DNA of 64,000 nucleotides. Source: Rhodospirillales bacterium (GTDB lineage Bacteria; Pseudomonadota; Alphaproteobacteria; Kiloniellales; JACOMY01). Of the stretch, positions 27,600-36,438 are shown piece by piece. The stretch's first letter is position 1. Every line of letters begins with the position of its first letter. The notes beneath the pieces are model-generated. The model saw nothing but the letters and a program-made list of their open reading frames with translations, searched no databases and was not told the origin of the DNA. Location: positions 24,990 to 88,989 of the forward strand of contig JACOMY010000007.1 in the NCBI GenBank assembly GCA_014324045.1, given 5' to 3'. The translations under genes were made by a program, and so were the position numbers.

Positions 27600-28616
27600 A
27601 TGGCACAAAAGTTTACCACGCTCGACAAACCTGCGGCAAAGCAGATTGCCTGGTGGCAAGAGGTGTTGAGCGAGGTTTACTACAATCTTGAGGTCTATAG
27701 CGACGGTCGCGACGGCTTGCGTGGGGAGATTCTGGAGTACGACCTGGACGGCCTCAGCCTTACCCGATTCAACAGCGACTGGCAGCGCGTCTTGCGCACC
27801 AGCCGACGCATCGCCGCAGACGACGACGATTATGTCGTCGTGGTCTTTCCGCGCAGCAAGCCCATGTTCTACAGTCAGTTGGGTCGCAGCGGGGTCCTCG
27901 ACCCCGGCGGCTATATCGTGGTCCATACCCGTGCGTTCTACGAGTTATCTTGTCCCGACGCCTTCGAGAACTTGACCGTAAAGATCCCTAGCGCGCGTGT
28001 CCGTCGGCACCTGCCCTTTATCGAGGATCATTGCGGCTGTGCCTACCCCAACGACCGCAAGATGGCGGCAATCGTCGTCAGTTTCGCCGATTGGCTGATA
28101 CAGCAGGTCGATCGGATGCCGGACAGCGTTCGCCGGGCAATGGGCGACCATTTGATCGAACTGACGATTGCCATGTTGATGGGGGAGAGCGGAGCCCCCG
28201 GCCCGCCGAAGAGCCAGGCCGCGTTGCAACTGCGCCGCCGCATCGAAGCCTTCGTTCGCGAACGGCTAGTCGATCCAGATCTCAGCGCACAATTCGTCGC
28301 CGACCGCTTTGGAATTTCGGTCAGCTATTTGCACCGCCTCTTCCGTCCATCCGGCACCTCCTTCTGGCAATGGATCTTAAGCAATCGTCTGCAGTTGGCC
28401 TACGAGAAGCTGACCCATCCGGGCGATAGCCACAGCACCGTTGCTCAGATCGCCTATTCTTGCGGTTTCTCGCACCAGGCGCATTTCTCCACCCTATTCC
28501 GGCGCCGATTCGCAACCACGCCGCGCAACGTCAGAAGCGCGGCACAGGATGCCGGCGGACAAAGAGCCTGGTTGTTCGGCAGTCCCGCCAACGATAGCGG
28601 CACGTCTGCCCCCTAA
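27600..28616 (+). CDS. AraC-family transcriptional regulator (N-terminal cupin-like, FeaR/AraC_binding_2 type)
   Basis: Two C-terminal HTHs: DLSAQFVADRFGISVSYLHRLFRPSGTSFWQWILSNRLQLAYEKL and TVAQIAYSCGFSHQAHFSTLFRRRFATTPR. Confidence 0.87.
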   Translation: MAQKFTTLDKPAAKQIAWWQEVLSEVYYNLEVYSDGRDGLRGEILEYDLDGLSLTRFNSDWQRVLRTSRRIAADDDDYVVVVFPRSKPMFYSQLGRSGVLDPGGYIVVHTRAFYELSCPDAFENLTVKIPSARVRRHLPFIEDHCGCAYPNDRKMAAIVVSFADWLIQQVDRMPDSVRRAMGDHLIELTIAMLMGESGAPGPPKSQAALQLRRRIEAFVRERLVDPDLSAQFVADRFGISVSYLHRLFRPSGTSFWQWILSNRLQLAYEKLTHPGDSHSTVAQIAYSCGFSHQAHFSTLFRRRFATTPRNVRSAAQDAGGQRAWLFGSPANDSGTSAP

Positions 28617-28806
28617 CTGCCCGCCCCGGACGTCTGCAGCCTTGCGAACGCGCCAAGGCCCAAACGCGCCAAGGCTGGGCGAGATGGTCCAACGCACACC
28701 GACCGCACACGACCCTTGCCGAGCTACCCGAAGGCGCCCGCAGGTTCACGATTGCAAAAATCTTAGTGCCCTTTCCTGAAAGACCGCTGCGGCCGCCCTG
28801 AAGTCT

Positions 28807-28830
28807 AATCGCTATGGATGGTAAGCGATT
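28807..28830. promoter_or_regulatory. Perfect 7-bp inverted repeat AATCGCT-N10-AGCGATT just upstream of the amidase operon
   Basis: Arms 28807-28813 and 28824-28830; first ATG of the operon at 28851. Confidence 0.5.
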
Positions 28831-28850
28831 CCGCTGCAGGAGATCGGCCT

Positions 28851-29174
28851 ATGTACAAGATAAATCCGGACGACAAGCATCTGGCGGAGGAGTTCCGCCG
28901 CAACAGGATCGGCCTGCATAGCGCCGATCTGCAGAAGCTGTTGAACGTCTTCCGCGGCGCGCCAACGGAAGGGAAGTTCGTGTTGATCTGTACCAAGCCG
29001 CACGAGGAGTGGGTTCTGGCACAGCTGCCGAAGACCCGCGGCGGCAAGTTGCATATGCACCACAACCGGGTCTTCACCTCGATCGAAGAGGCCGAGTGGG
29101 AGGTCTTCAAGCTCCGCTGGAAACACTACACCGGCGAAGAGTTTGGAAGTCTGAGTCGGAGGCAGCACCAATGA
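28851..29174 (+). CDS. N,N-dimethylformamidase-like small (alpha) subunit
   Basis: 107 aa MYKINPDDKHLAEEFRRNRIGLHSADLQKLLNVFRGAPTEGKFVLICTKPHEEWVLAQL...VFTSIEEAEWEVFKLRW; size, LQ-x-x-LN-x-FR pattern and position overlapping the large subunit (ATGA). Confidence 0.7.
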   Translation: MYKINPDDKHLAEEFRRNRIGLHSADLQKLLNVFRGAPTEGKFVLICTKPHEEWVLAQLPKTRGGKLHMHHNRVFTSIEEAEWEVFKLRWKHYTGEEFGSLSRRQHQ

Positions 29175-31441
29175 AGAAGATTCTTGGCTACAGCAACCAG
29201 ATCAGCGTCTTCCCGGGCGAGCGGATTGCCTTCATGGTCTCCAGCGAAGAAGGGGCCGACTACGAGGCCTCGCTGGTCCGGATCCTTCACGGCGACACCT
29301 CACCCGAGGGGCCAGGACTGAAACTCGTGCCCGTGCCGGGTCCGATCGACGGCAGCTACAAGGGCCGCCGCCAAGAGCTTCTGGCCGGATCCTACGTGGC
29401 GATCCCCGACAGTCCGCTCTTCTCGGCCCTTGGGTCTTTTACCGTTCAGGCGATGATCTGGCCAACCACCCCGGACCGCGGCGCCCAATCTCTGATCGCC
29501 CGTTGGGACCAGGAAACCCGCGCCGGCTTTATCCTGGGTATCGATGTCAAGGGCTGCCTGTCGCTGACTCTGGGCGACGGCAGGGGCAAGGTCGAAGAGC
29601 TTAGCAGCGGCAAGAGGCTGATGGCACGCGAATGGTATTTCGTTGCCGCCAGCTACGACGCCGAGAAGGGCGAAGTGCGCCTGGTGCAGGATCCGAGCGT
29701 CGACCACGCCATGACCGACGATGCCGCCGAGGCGATCCATAAGGTCACCGGCAATTTGGGCGATGCCAAGCGTCCGTTGTTAATGGCCGCTCACTTCGAG
29801 GAAAAACTTCGATCGAAGATCCGCACTGGCAATCACTATAACGGCAAGATTGACAGCCCCGCCTTAGCGGCTGGCGTTCTTGACCGGGCGCAAAGGGAGC
29901 GGCTGCTGGTCGGCAAGGCCTCGCCGATGGAGATGGCGCAGGTCGTGGGCCGCTGGGACTTCTCGGTAGAGATCGCCAGCGACCGGATCTACGATACAAC
30001 GGAAAACCGCCTGCATGGCAAAATCGTCAACATGCCAGCCCGCGCCATGAAGGGCTACAACTGGAGCGGCGACGAACTCTGTTGGCGCCATGCACCGGAT
30101 GAGTACGGCGCTATCCACTTCCACGACGACGACGTCTACGACGCCGCTTGGGACGAAGATTTCGTGCTGACCGTGCCGGAAAACCTAAAAAGTGGCCTCT
30201 ATGCCGTTCGGGTAGGCTACGGCAACGAAGAAGACTATATGCCCTTCGTCGTCAAGGCGAGGAAAGGCAGCGGCAAGGGCAAGGCAGTCTTCCTGATAGC
30301 GACCGGCAGCTACATGGCTTACGCCAACGAGCACTTGCCGACCGACGCTCCCTTGGCGCAGTTGCTGGCCGGCCGGATCCCGGTGCTCTATCCGCACGAC
30401 GTGTTCCTGCAAGAGAACCGGAACTACGGTTCCTCTTGTTACGATACTCATTCCGACGGCAGCGGAGTCTGCTATTCCTCCAGACTGCGGCCGATCTTGA
30501 ACATGCGGCCAAATTACCAGTCCTGGATTGGCGGCGACGGCTCGTCTCTTTGGCAATTCAATGCCGACACCCACATCATCGACTGGCTGGACGCCAAGGG
30601 TTTCGACTGCGACTTCGTTACCGACGAAGATCTGCATTACCACGGCCTAGCGGCGATCGAAGACTATGCCGTCGTGATCACCGGCTCTCACCCCGAGTAT
30701 CATTCGCGGCAGATGTGGGACGCCATGGAGGCCTTCAAGCAGAAGGGCGGACGCTTGATGTACCTGGGTGCTAACGGCTGGTACTGGCGGATCGCCTATC
30801 ACCAGACCTGCCCCGGCATCCTGGAGGTCCGCCGCGCCGAAGACGGCACCCGTGCCTGGGCTGCCGAGCCCGGCGAATACTACCATTCTTTCACCGGAGA
30901 ATATGGCGGTCTCTGGCGACGCAACGGCCGGCCGACGCAGATGATGGCCGGTACGGGTTTTACCGCGCAGGGCTTCGACGTTTCATCCTACTACCGCCGC
31001 CAGCCCGACGCCGACAACCCGCGCGCCGCCTTCATCATGGAGGGAGTCGAGGATGAGATCATCGGCGACTTCGGGCTGATAGGCGGCGGTGCCGCCGGTC
31101 TGGAGTTGGACCGCGCCGACCGCCTGCTGGGCACGCCGCCGAACTGCCTGGTGCTGGCATCCTCGGAAAACCACACCGACATCTATCTGGTGGTCTGCGA
31201 AGAGATCCTGATCAACTATCCGGGCCAAGGCGGCCAAGAGAATCCCCTGGTGCGCGCCGATATGGTCTTCTACGAAACGGCCTCCGGCGGTGCGGTCTTC
31301 TCGACCAGTTCGATCGCCTGGGGCGGATCACTTTCACACAACAATTACGACAACAACTGCTCGCGGATTACTGAGAACGTACTCAGGCGTTTCTTGGACA
31401 CGACATCCTTCGAAACGGCCTGCCGAGGCAAAAGAGACTAA
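29171..31441 (+). CDS. N,N-dimethylformamidase-like large (beta) subunit: LamG-like + amidase domains
   Basis: 756 aa; LamG-like FTVQAMIWPTTPDRGAQSLIARWD, amidase segments VFLIATGSYMAYANEHL, GSSCYDTHSDGSGVCYSSRLRPILNMRP, VVITGSHPEYHSRQMWDAMEAFKQKGGRLMYLGANGWYWRI. Confidence 0.85.
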   Translation: MKKILGYSNQISVFPGERIAFMVSSEEGADYEASLVRILHGDTSPEGPGLKLVPVPGPIDGSYKGRRQELLAGSYVAIPDSPLFSALGSFTVQAMIWPTTPDRGAQSLIARWDQETRAGFILGIDVKGCLSLTLGDGRGKVEELSSGKRLMAREWYFVAASYDAEKGEVRLVQDPSVDHAMTDDAAEAIHKVTGNLGDAKRPLLMAAHFEEKLRSKIRTGNHYNGKIDSPALAAGVLDRAQRERLLVGKASPMEMAQVVGRWDFSVEIASDRIYDTTENRLHGKIVNMPARAMKGYNWSGDELCWRHAPDEYGAIHFHDDDVYDAAWDEDFVLTVPENLKSGLYAVRVGYGNEEDYMPFVVKARKGSGKGKAVFLIATGSYMAYANEHLPTDAPLAQLLAGRIPVLYPHDVFLQENRNYGSSCYDTHSDGSGVCYSSRLRPILNMRPNYQSWIGGDGSSLWQFNADTHIIDWLDAKGFDCDFVTDEDLHYHGLAAIEDYAVVITGSHPEYHSRQMWDAMEAFKQKGGRLMYLGANGWYWRIAYHQTCPGILEVRRAEDGTRAWAAEPGEYYHSFTGEYGGLWRRNGRPTQMMAGTGFTAQGFDVSSYYRRQPDADNPRAAFIMEGVEDEIIGDFGLIGGGAAGLELDRADRLLGTPPNCLVLASSENHTDIYLVVCEEILINYPGQGGQENPLVRADMVFYETASGGAVFSTSSIAWGGSLSHNNYDNNCSRITENVLRRFLDTTSFETACRGKRD

Positions 31442-31465
31442 CATAGCGAAGGGAGACATGACACA

Positions 31466-32818
31466 ATGCGCAAAGAAACCAAAGGGGCGCCGACGCTCCA
31501 GCCGAAGCCCGGGACGCCGCGGGCCAGCCGCCGAAACTTCCTAGCCGGCGGCAGCGCCATCGGCTTGGGTGCCGCCGCCCTGCTGTCCGGTATGAACCGC
31601 GAGGCCAAGGCCCAGTCCGGTGATCCCATCCCGATCGGATCCGCCCTACCGATGAGCGGTGTCGCCGCCGCCGACGGCATCGAGTTCAAGCGCGGCCTGG
31701 ATATGGCGGTGAGCGAGATCAACCAGGCCGGCGGCATCCTGGGCCGGCCCATCGAGCTCCACACCGAAGACACCAAGGAGATGGGGGCGGAACTGACCAG
31801 CCAGGCCATCCAGCGTCTGATCGATCTGAACGAGGTCCATGCGGTCATCAACGGCTATAATCTTGGCACCACCTCGATCGAGATGGACGTGGTCGCAGAG
31901 AATGACATCATCCTGGTGCACTACAACACCGCGATCACCGCTGTGCAGAAGTTCATGACTGATCCGGATCTTTACTACGGTTCCTTCATGGGCGATCCGC
32001 CGGAGTACTACTACGGGCCAGGCTTCCTGCTGTTCCTGTCCAGCCTGATCGAGCAAGGTTTCTGGGCACCGCCGAACCGCAAATTGGCGCTGATCCCCTC
32101 GGCCAACGAGTACTCCATCATCATCGCCAACGCGATCCGCGACCAGGCCGCTGACTACGGCTTCGAAATCTCCCTCTACGAGACCGTGCCCTACCCCAAC
32201 AATCAATGGGGTCCGATCATCGCCAGGCTGCAGCAGGATCCGCCGGCGGCAATCGCTATCACTCACTTCCTGCCGCAGGATCTGGCCCAGTTCATGCAGC
32301 AGTTCGTGCCGAACCCGACGCCCAGCCTGGTCTACATGCAGTACGGACCTTCGCTACCGGCCTTCCGCGAGATCGGCGGCGAGGCGGTGAACGGCGTCAT
32401 CTATTCCACCGTCATCGGCGCCATTCCCGACGAGTTCGGTTTGCCTTACCGCGAGAAGTATGCGGAGCTCTACGGCAAGGAGGCAGCCTTCAATATCGGC
32501 TCGCAGACCTATGACGGCATGTGGCACTACGCGCTGGGTGCGGCGATCGCAGGCGGCACTGGCGCGCCCTTCGAAGGGGAGCAGAATCGGAAGGTCGCCG
32601 CGGCCATGCGCAAGCTGATCTACCGCGGCATGAACGGTACCTGCCGCTTCGACATCGAGGGGCAGTACGCCTATTGCTATCCCACGCAGGTCAAGGACCC
32701 TTCGCTGGGCATGCCGCATCAGTTCCTGCAGCATCAGGACTATCGCGAGCAACCGCTGCTGATCGCCCCGCCGCTCTACGCGGTCGCACCCTTCACGATG
32801 CCGCCCTGGATCGAGTAA
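31466..32818 (+). CDS. Urea/amide/branched-chain amino-acid type ABC substrate-binding protein with Tat-like signal
   Basis: SRRNFLAGGSAIGLGAAAL twin-arginine leader; IPIGSALPMSGVAAADGIEFKRGLDMAVSEINQAGGILGRPIEL typical of Peripla_BP_6. Confidence 0.9.
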   Translation: MRKETKGAPTLQPKPGTPRASRRNFLAGGSAIGLGAAALLSGMNREAKAQSGDPIPIGSALPMSGVAAADGIEFKRGLDMAVSEINQAGGILGRPIELHTEDTKEMGAELTSQAIQRLIDLNEVHAVINGYNLGTTSIEMDVVAENDIILVHYNTAITAVQKFMTDPDLYYGSFMGDPPEYYYGPGFLLFLSSLIEQGFWAPPNRKLALIPSANEYSIIIANAIRDQAADYGFEISLYETVPYPNNQWGPIIARLQQDPPAAIAITHFLPQDLAQFMQQFVPNPTPSLVYMQYGPSLPAFREIGGEAVNGVIYSTVIGAIPDEFGLPYREKYAELYGKEAAFNIGSQTYDGMWHYALGAAIAGGTGAPFEGEQNRKVAAAMRKLIYRGMNGTCRFDIEGQYAYCYPTQVKDPSLGMPHQFLQHQDYREQPLLIAPPLYAVAPFTMPPWIE

Positions 32819-32940
32819 CGGCACCCATGACCTTGCCGTCCGCGCGAGCCCCTGCGCGCGGGATGGCAGGAGCGGAAGGCCGTGGAGGAAGATCCCTCCG
32901 CTCCCGGTAGTTGCCGAAGCAAGAGGAGAGAGGCTGGATT

Positions 32941-33738
32941 GTGAGCCTGCTGGTCTGCGAGACGGTCACCAAGCGCTTCGGTGCGCTTGCCGCCGTCGAG
33001 GGCTTGAGCTTCGAGGTGGCGCCCGGCCAGGTGCTCGGTATCGGCGGCCCCAACGGTGCCGGCAAGACCACGCTCTTCGACGTGGTATCGGGCCTGCAAC
33101 CGGTGACCTCCGGCCGCGTGGTGCTGGACGGCATCGACATCACCAAGGCCACCGCGGACCGTATCTGCCATCTGGGACTTGCCCGTACCTTCCAACTGAA
33201 CGCCGGCTTCGATTCCATGTCGGGCCGCGAGAACGTGCAGGTGGCCGCCTACTTCGGGCGGCGCAATCGCCTCTTTCCCGGCCTCAGGCTGGGTCGCGAA
33301 GCCATTCGGTGCACCGAAGAAGCGCTGGAACTGGTCGGCATGCGCGAGCGCGCCGAGACCCCTGTCGAGGGCGCGCCGGTCCTGGACCGCAAGCTCTTGA
33401 TGATCGCCGGCGCGCTGGTCACGGATCCCAAGATCCTGCTGATGGATGAGCCGGTCGGTGGCCTTACTGCCAGCGAGATCGACGAGGTCGAGAGCGTGGT
33501 CGCCCGCGTGGTTCGGGAAAAACAGCTGACCGTCGTCCTGATCGAACATGTCATGCGTTTTCTGATGCGCCTCTCGGACCGCGTCATGATCATGCACCAC
33601 GGCGCCAAGCTGTTCGAGGGCCTGCCGCGCGAAGTCTCCGAAGATCCGGAGGTGATCGAGGTCTACCTCGGCAAGAGCGCCAAGGCGCGCAAGGACAGCT
33701 GGTTCGGGGAGAAGACCGTGGCGAAGACGCAGACATGA
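32941..33738 (+). CDS. ABC transporter ATP-binding protein, LivG-like
   Basis: GGPNGAGKTTLFDVVSGL, ILLMDEPVGGLT; LivG-type C terminus. Confidence 0.9.
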   Translation: MSLLVCETVTKRFGALAAVEGLSFEVAPGQVLGIGGPNGAGKTTLFDVVSGLQPVTSGRVVLDGIDITKATADRICHLGLARTFQLNAGFDSMSGRENVQVAAYFGRRNRLFPGLRLGREAIRCTEEALELVGMRERAETPVEGAPVLDRKLLMIAGALVTDPKILLMDEPVGGLTASEIDEVESVVARVVREKQLTVVLIEHVMRFLMRLSDRVMIMHHGAKLFEGLPREVSEDPEVIEVYLGKSAKARKDSWFGEKTVAKTQT

Positions 33739-34454
33739 GCGGGGAAACACTGCTGGCCGTCTCGGACCTGGCATCGGGCTACAAGGGCCGCGACGTGCTG
33801 CACGGCATCTCTTTCGAGGTGCCGGAGGGCAGCCTGATCACCCTGATCGGCCCCAACGGACACGGCAAGTCCACCCTGCTGCGCAGCATCTCCGGTCTTC
33901 TGCGCCCGCGCGCAGGTGGAATCCGACTGGGCGAAAGGGCGATCGCCGGGCTGCCGGCTGAAGCCATTGCCGCCCTGGGCGTCATCCAGGTGCCGCAAGG
34001 CGACATGCTGTTTGCGGACATGACAGTGCACGAGAACCTGACGATGGGGGCCTACCTGGAGCGCGACCGCAGCGTCATCCGACGGCGCCTGGACGAAGTC
34101 CACGCCATCCTGCCCAGGCTGAAGGAACGCGGCCGCCAGTTGGCCAGCACTCTGTCCGGCGGCGAACGCCGCATGGTGGGGATCGGCCGCGGCCTGATGG
34201 CCGGCGGCAAGCTGCTTATGCTGGACGAGCCCTCGCTGGGCTTGGCACCCATCGTCATCGATCGGGTCTACGAGGTAATCGCCGATCTCAAGGCATCCGG
34301 CCGCACCATCCTCCTGGTGGAGGAGAATCCCATGCGTGCCGAAGATCTGTCGGAGCGGGTACACCTCCTGGACAACGGCTACATCGTCTGGAGCGGCGCC
34401 GGCCGGGAGTTGAGCGAGCGCTCCGAACTGATCGAAACCTATCTGGGAGGCTGA
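33735..34454 (+). CDS. ABC transporter ATP-binding protein, LivF-like
   Basis: IGPNGHGKSTLLRSISGLLRPRAG, TLSGGERRMVGIGRGLMAGGKLLMLDEPSLGLAP. Confidence 0.91.
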   Translation: MSGETLLAVSDLASGYKGRDVLHGISFEVPEGSLITLIGPNGHGKSTLLRSISGLLRPRAGGIRLGERAIAGLPAEAIAALGVIQVPQGDMLFADMTVHENLTMGAYLERDRSVIRRRLDEVHAILPRLKERGRQLASTLSGGERRMVGIGRGLMAGGKLLMLDEPSLGLAPIVIDRVYEVIADLKASGRTILLVEENPMRAEDLSERVHLLDNGYIVWSGAGRELSERSELIETYLGG

Positions 34455-34466
34455 GCGCGCGCACGG

Positions 34467-35345
34467 ATGGACGTCCTTCCCTATATCCTGGTCACTGCCG
34501 TCACAGTAGGCGCCATGTACTCCCTGGCGACCCTCGGTCTCTCCCTGGTCTGGGGCGCCATGGGCATGCTGAACATGGCGCACGGCACCATGCTGACCCT
34601 CGGCGGCTATGCCGCCTACAGCGCGGTCACCACCCTGGGTCTACCCTGGTACTTCGGCTTCGTCGCCGCGATCCTGCTGGGCGCGCTGGTCGGCGCGATT
34701 CTCTACTACGGTCTGGTGCGTTTCATGCTGCGCAATCCGGCTTTCGAGACCAACATCATCATCGCTACGGTGGGCATCGCCATCGCGCTGGAGAACCTGG
34801 TGCTTAAGATCTACGGCGGCCAACCCCTGGGACAGCCGGTCAGCCTGCACGGCACGCTTCGGCTGGGGGTGGTACCGGTGCAGACCCAGAACATCCTGAT
34901 CGTGGTCATGTCGGTGACGATCATGGTGCTGGTCGCCTGGACCCTGAAGACCAGCCGGGTAGGCCGTGCCATCCGGGCTACCGCCCAAAACCGGGAGGCC
35001 GCCCAGTTGATGGGCGTACCTATCCGCAAGGTCTATCTGAAGGTCCTGGCGATCTCCGGCGCGCTGGCCGGCGTCTCGGGCGTCCTTCTCTCCTCCCTCA
35101 CCCAACTCTCGCCGCCGCTTGGCAACGATCCTATGTTGAAAGCCTTTATCATGTGCGTGGTGGCGGGCCTGGGCAACCTGCCCGGCAGTGTGCTGGCAGC
35201 CTTCGTGCTGGCCCTAGTCGAGGCCTGCACCCAGTTCTATCTGGGCGCGCGCTGGGGCTTTCCCGTCCTCCTGATTCTGGTGATCCTAGCCCTTATCTGG
35301 CGTCCCTACGGCGTTTTCGGCCGGACCCAGGTGACCCGGCTTTAG
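34467..35345 (+). CDS. ABC transporter permease, LivH-like
   Basis: GAMYSLATLGLSLVWGAMGMLNMAHGTMLTLGGY; GRAIRATAQNREAAQLMGV. Confidence 0.9.
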   Translation: MDVLPYILVTAVTVGAMYSLATLGLSLVWGAMGMLNMAHGTMLTLGGYAAYSAVTTLGLPWYFGFVAAILLGALVGAILYYGLVRFMLRNPAFETNIIIATVGIAIALENLVLKIYGGQPLGQPVSLHGTLRLGVVPVQTQNILIVVMSVTIMVLVAWTLKTSRVGRAIRATAQNREAAQLMGVPIRKVYLKVLAISGALAGVSGVLLSSLTQLSPPLGNDPMLKAFIMCVVAGLGNLPGSVLAAFVLALVEACTQFYLGARWGFPVLLILVILALIWRPYGVFGRTQVTRL

Positions 35346-35355
35346 GGAGCAGCCC

Positions 35356-36360
35356 ATGCTTAGCGGCGTTGCCCGCGATATCCTGATCGCCTTCCTCTTC
35401 CTGGCCGTCTTCGCCACCCTGCCCTTCGTGCTGGACGGGCGTTACTATACCGGCCAGATCGTGACGATCTTCTTCTACGCGGTGGTCGCCTCCCAGTGGA
35501 ACCTGGTGTTCGGCGTCGCCGGTATCTTCTCGTTGGCGCAGATGGCGCTCTTCGCCTTCGGCGCCTATGCCACCGCGATGCTGGGCTTCTATCTGGATTG
35601 GAGCGTTTGGGCAGCCATGCCGCTGGCCGGCTTGACCACCGTCCTGGTCTCGATTTTGATTGGCCTCGCCTGCCTGCGCCTGACCGGTGCCTACGTGGCC
35701 CTGCTGACCCTGTCGATCGCCCAGGTCGTGTATTTCCTGATCGTGACCGACACTGACTGCTTCGTGATGGAGGGCGTGCGCTGCCGACAGTTCACCGGCG
35801 GTGCCGTCGGCTTTTCCCAGTTCGGCGATCTCGGGACGCGCAAGGCCTTTCGCGGCGACTGGCTGACGGCCAACTACTTCATCGTGCTGGCCCTGCTGAT
35901 CGTCTCCATGCTCTTCACCTACGTAATCGTGAAGAGCCCCATGGGCCTTGCCTTCCGGGCGCTTAGAGACAACCCCGGCTATGCCATCTCGCGCGGTATC
36001 GGCCGCTTCAAGTATCAGCTTCTGGTGTTCGGGCTCTCGGCCTTCTTCACCGGCATCGCCGGGGGTCTCTGGGCCAGCCACTTCCGCGCCATCGGTCCCA
36101 ATCTTTTGAGCCTCTCCTTGATGCTTTTTGTGTTGGCGACGATGGTGGTAGGCGGCGTCGGGCGCTTCTGGGGGCCCCTGGTGGGAGCCATCCTGCTGGT
36201 CGGCGCAGACGAAGTCATGCGGGAGTTTGGCGAGTACCGCACCCTGGGTCTCGGTCTGATCCTCGCCGTCTTCGTAGTGGCCATGCCGCAGGGCATCGTC
36301 GGCCTGCTGAAGGCCGGTGCAGCATGCCTGCGCAGGCGTCTGAAAGAGACAGCGGGCTAA
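35356..36360 (+). CDS. ABC transporter permease, LivM-like
   Basis: WNLVFGVAGIFSLAQMALFAFGAYATA; GLAFRALRDNPGYAISRGIGRFKYQLLVFGLSAFFTGIAGGL. Confidence 0.9.
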   Translation: MLSGVARDILIAFLFLAVFATLPFVLDGRYYTGQIVTIFFYAVVASQWNLVFGVAGIFSLAQMALFAFGAYATAMLGFYLDWSVWAAMPLAGLTTVLVSILIGLACLRLTGAYVALLTLSIAQVVYFLIVTDTDCFVMEGVRCRQFTGGAVGFSQFGDLGTRKAFRGDWLTANYFIVLALLIVSMLFTYVIVKSPMGLAFRALRDNPGYAISRGIGRFKYQLLVFGLSAFFTGIAGGLWASHFRAIGPNLLSLSLMLFVLATMVVGGVGRFWGPLVGAILLVGADEVMREFGEYRTLGLGLILAVFVVAMPQGIVGLLKAGAACLRRRLKETAG

Positions 36361-36438
36361 GATCGGATGGCGTCGATGCAAAGGCTCCGACGCCCTCCAG
36401 CTTTACTGCGTTGGAAAGGAGTGCAGGCACAGCGCGGC

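Noticed and set aside
28640-28680. Direct repeat AACGCGCCAAGGC (two copies)
   Set aside because: Only two short copies downstream of the AraC gene; not enough to call a repeat element or CRISPR
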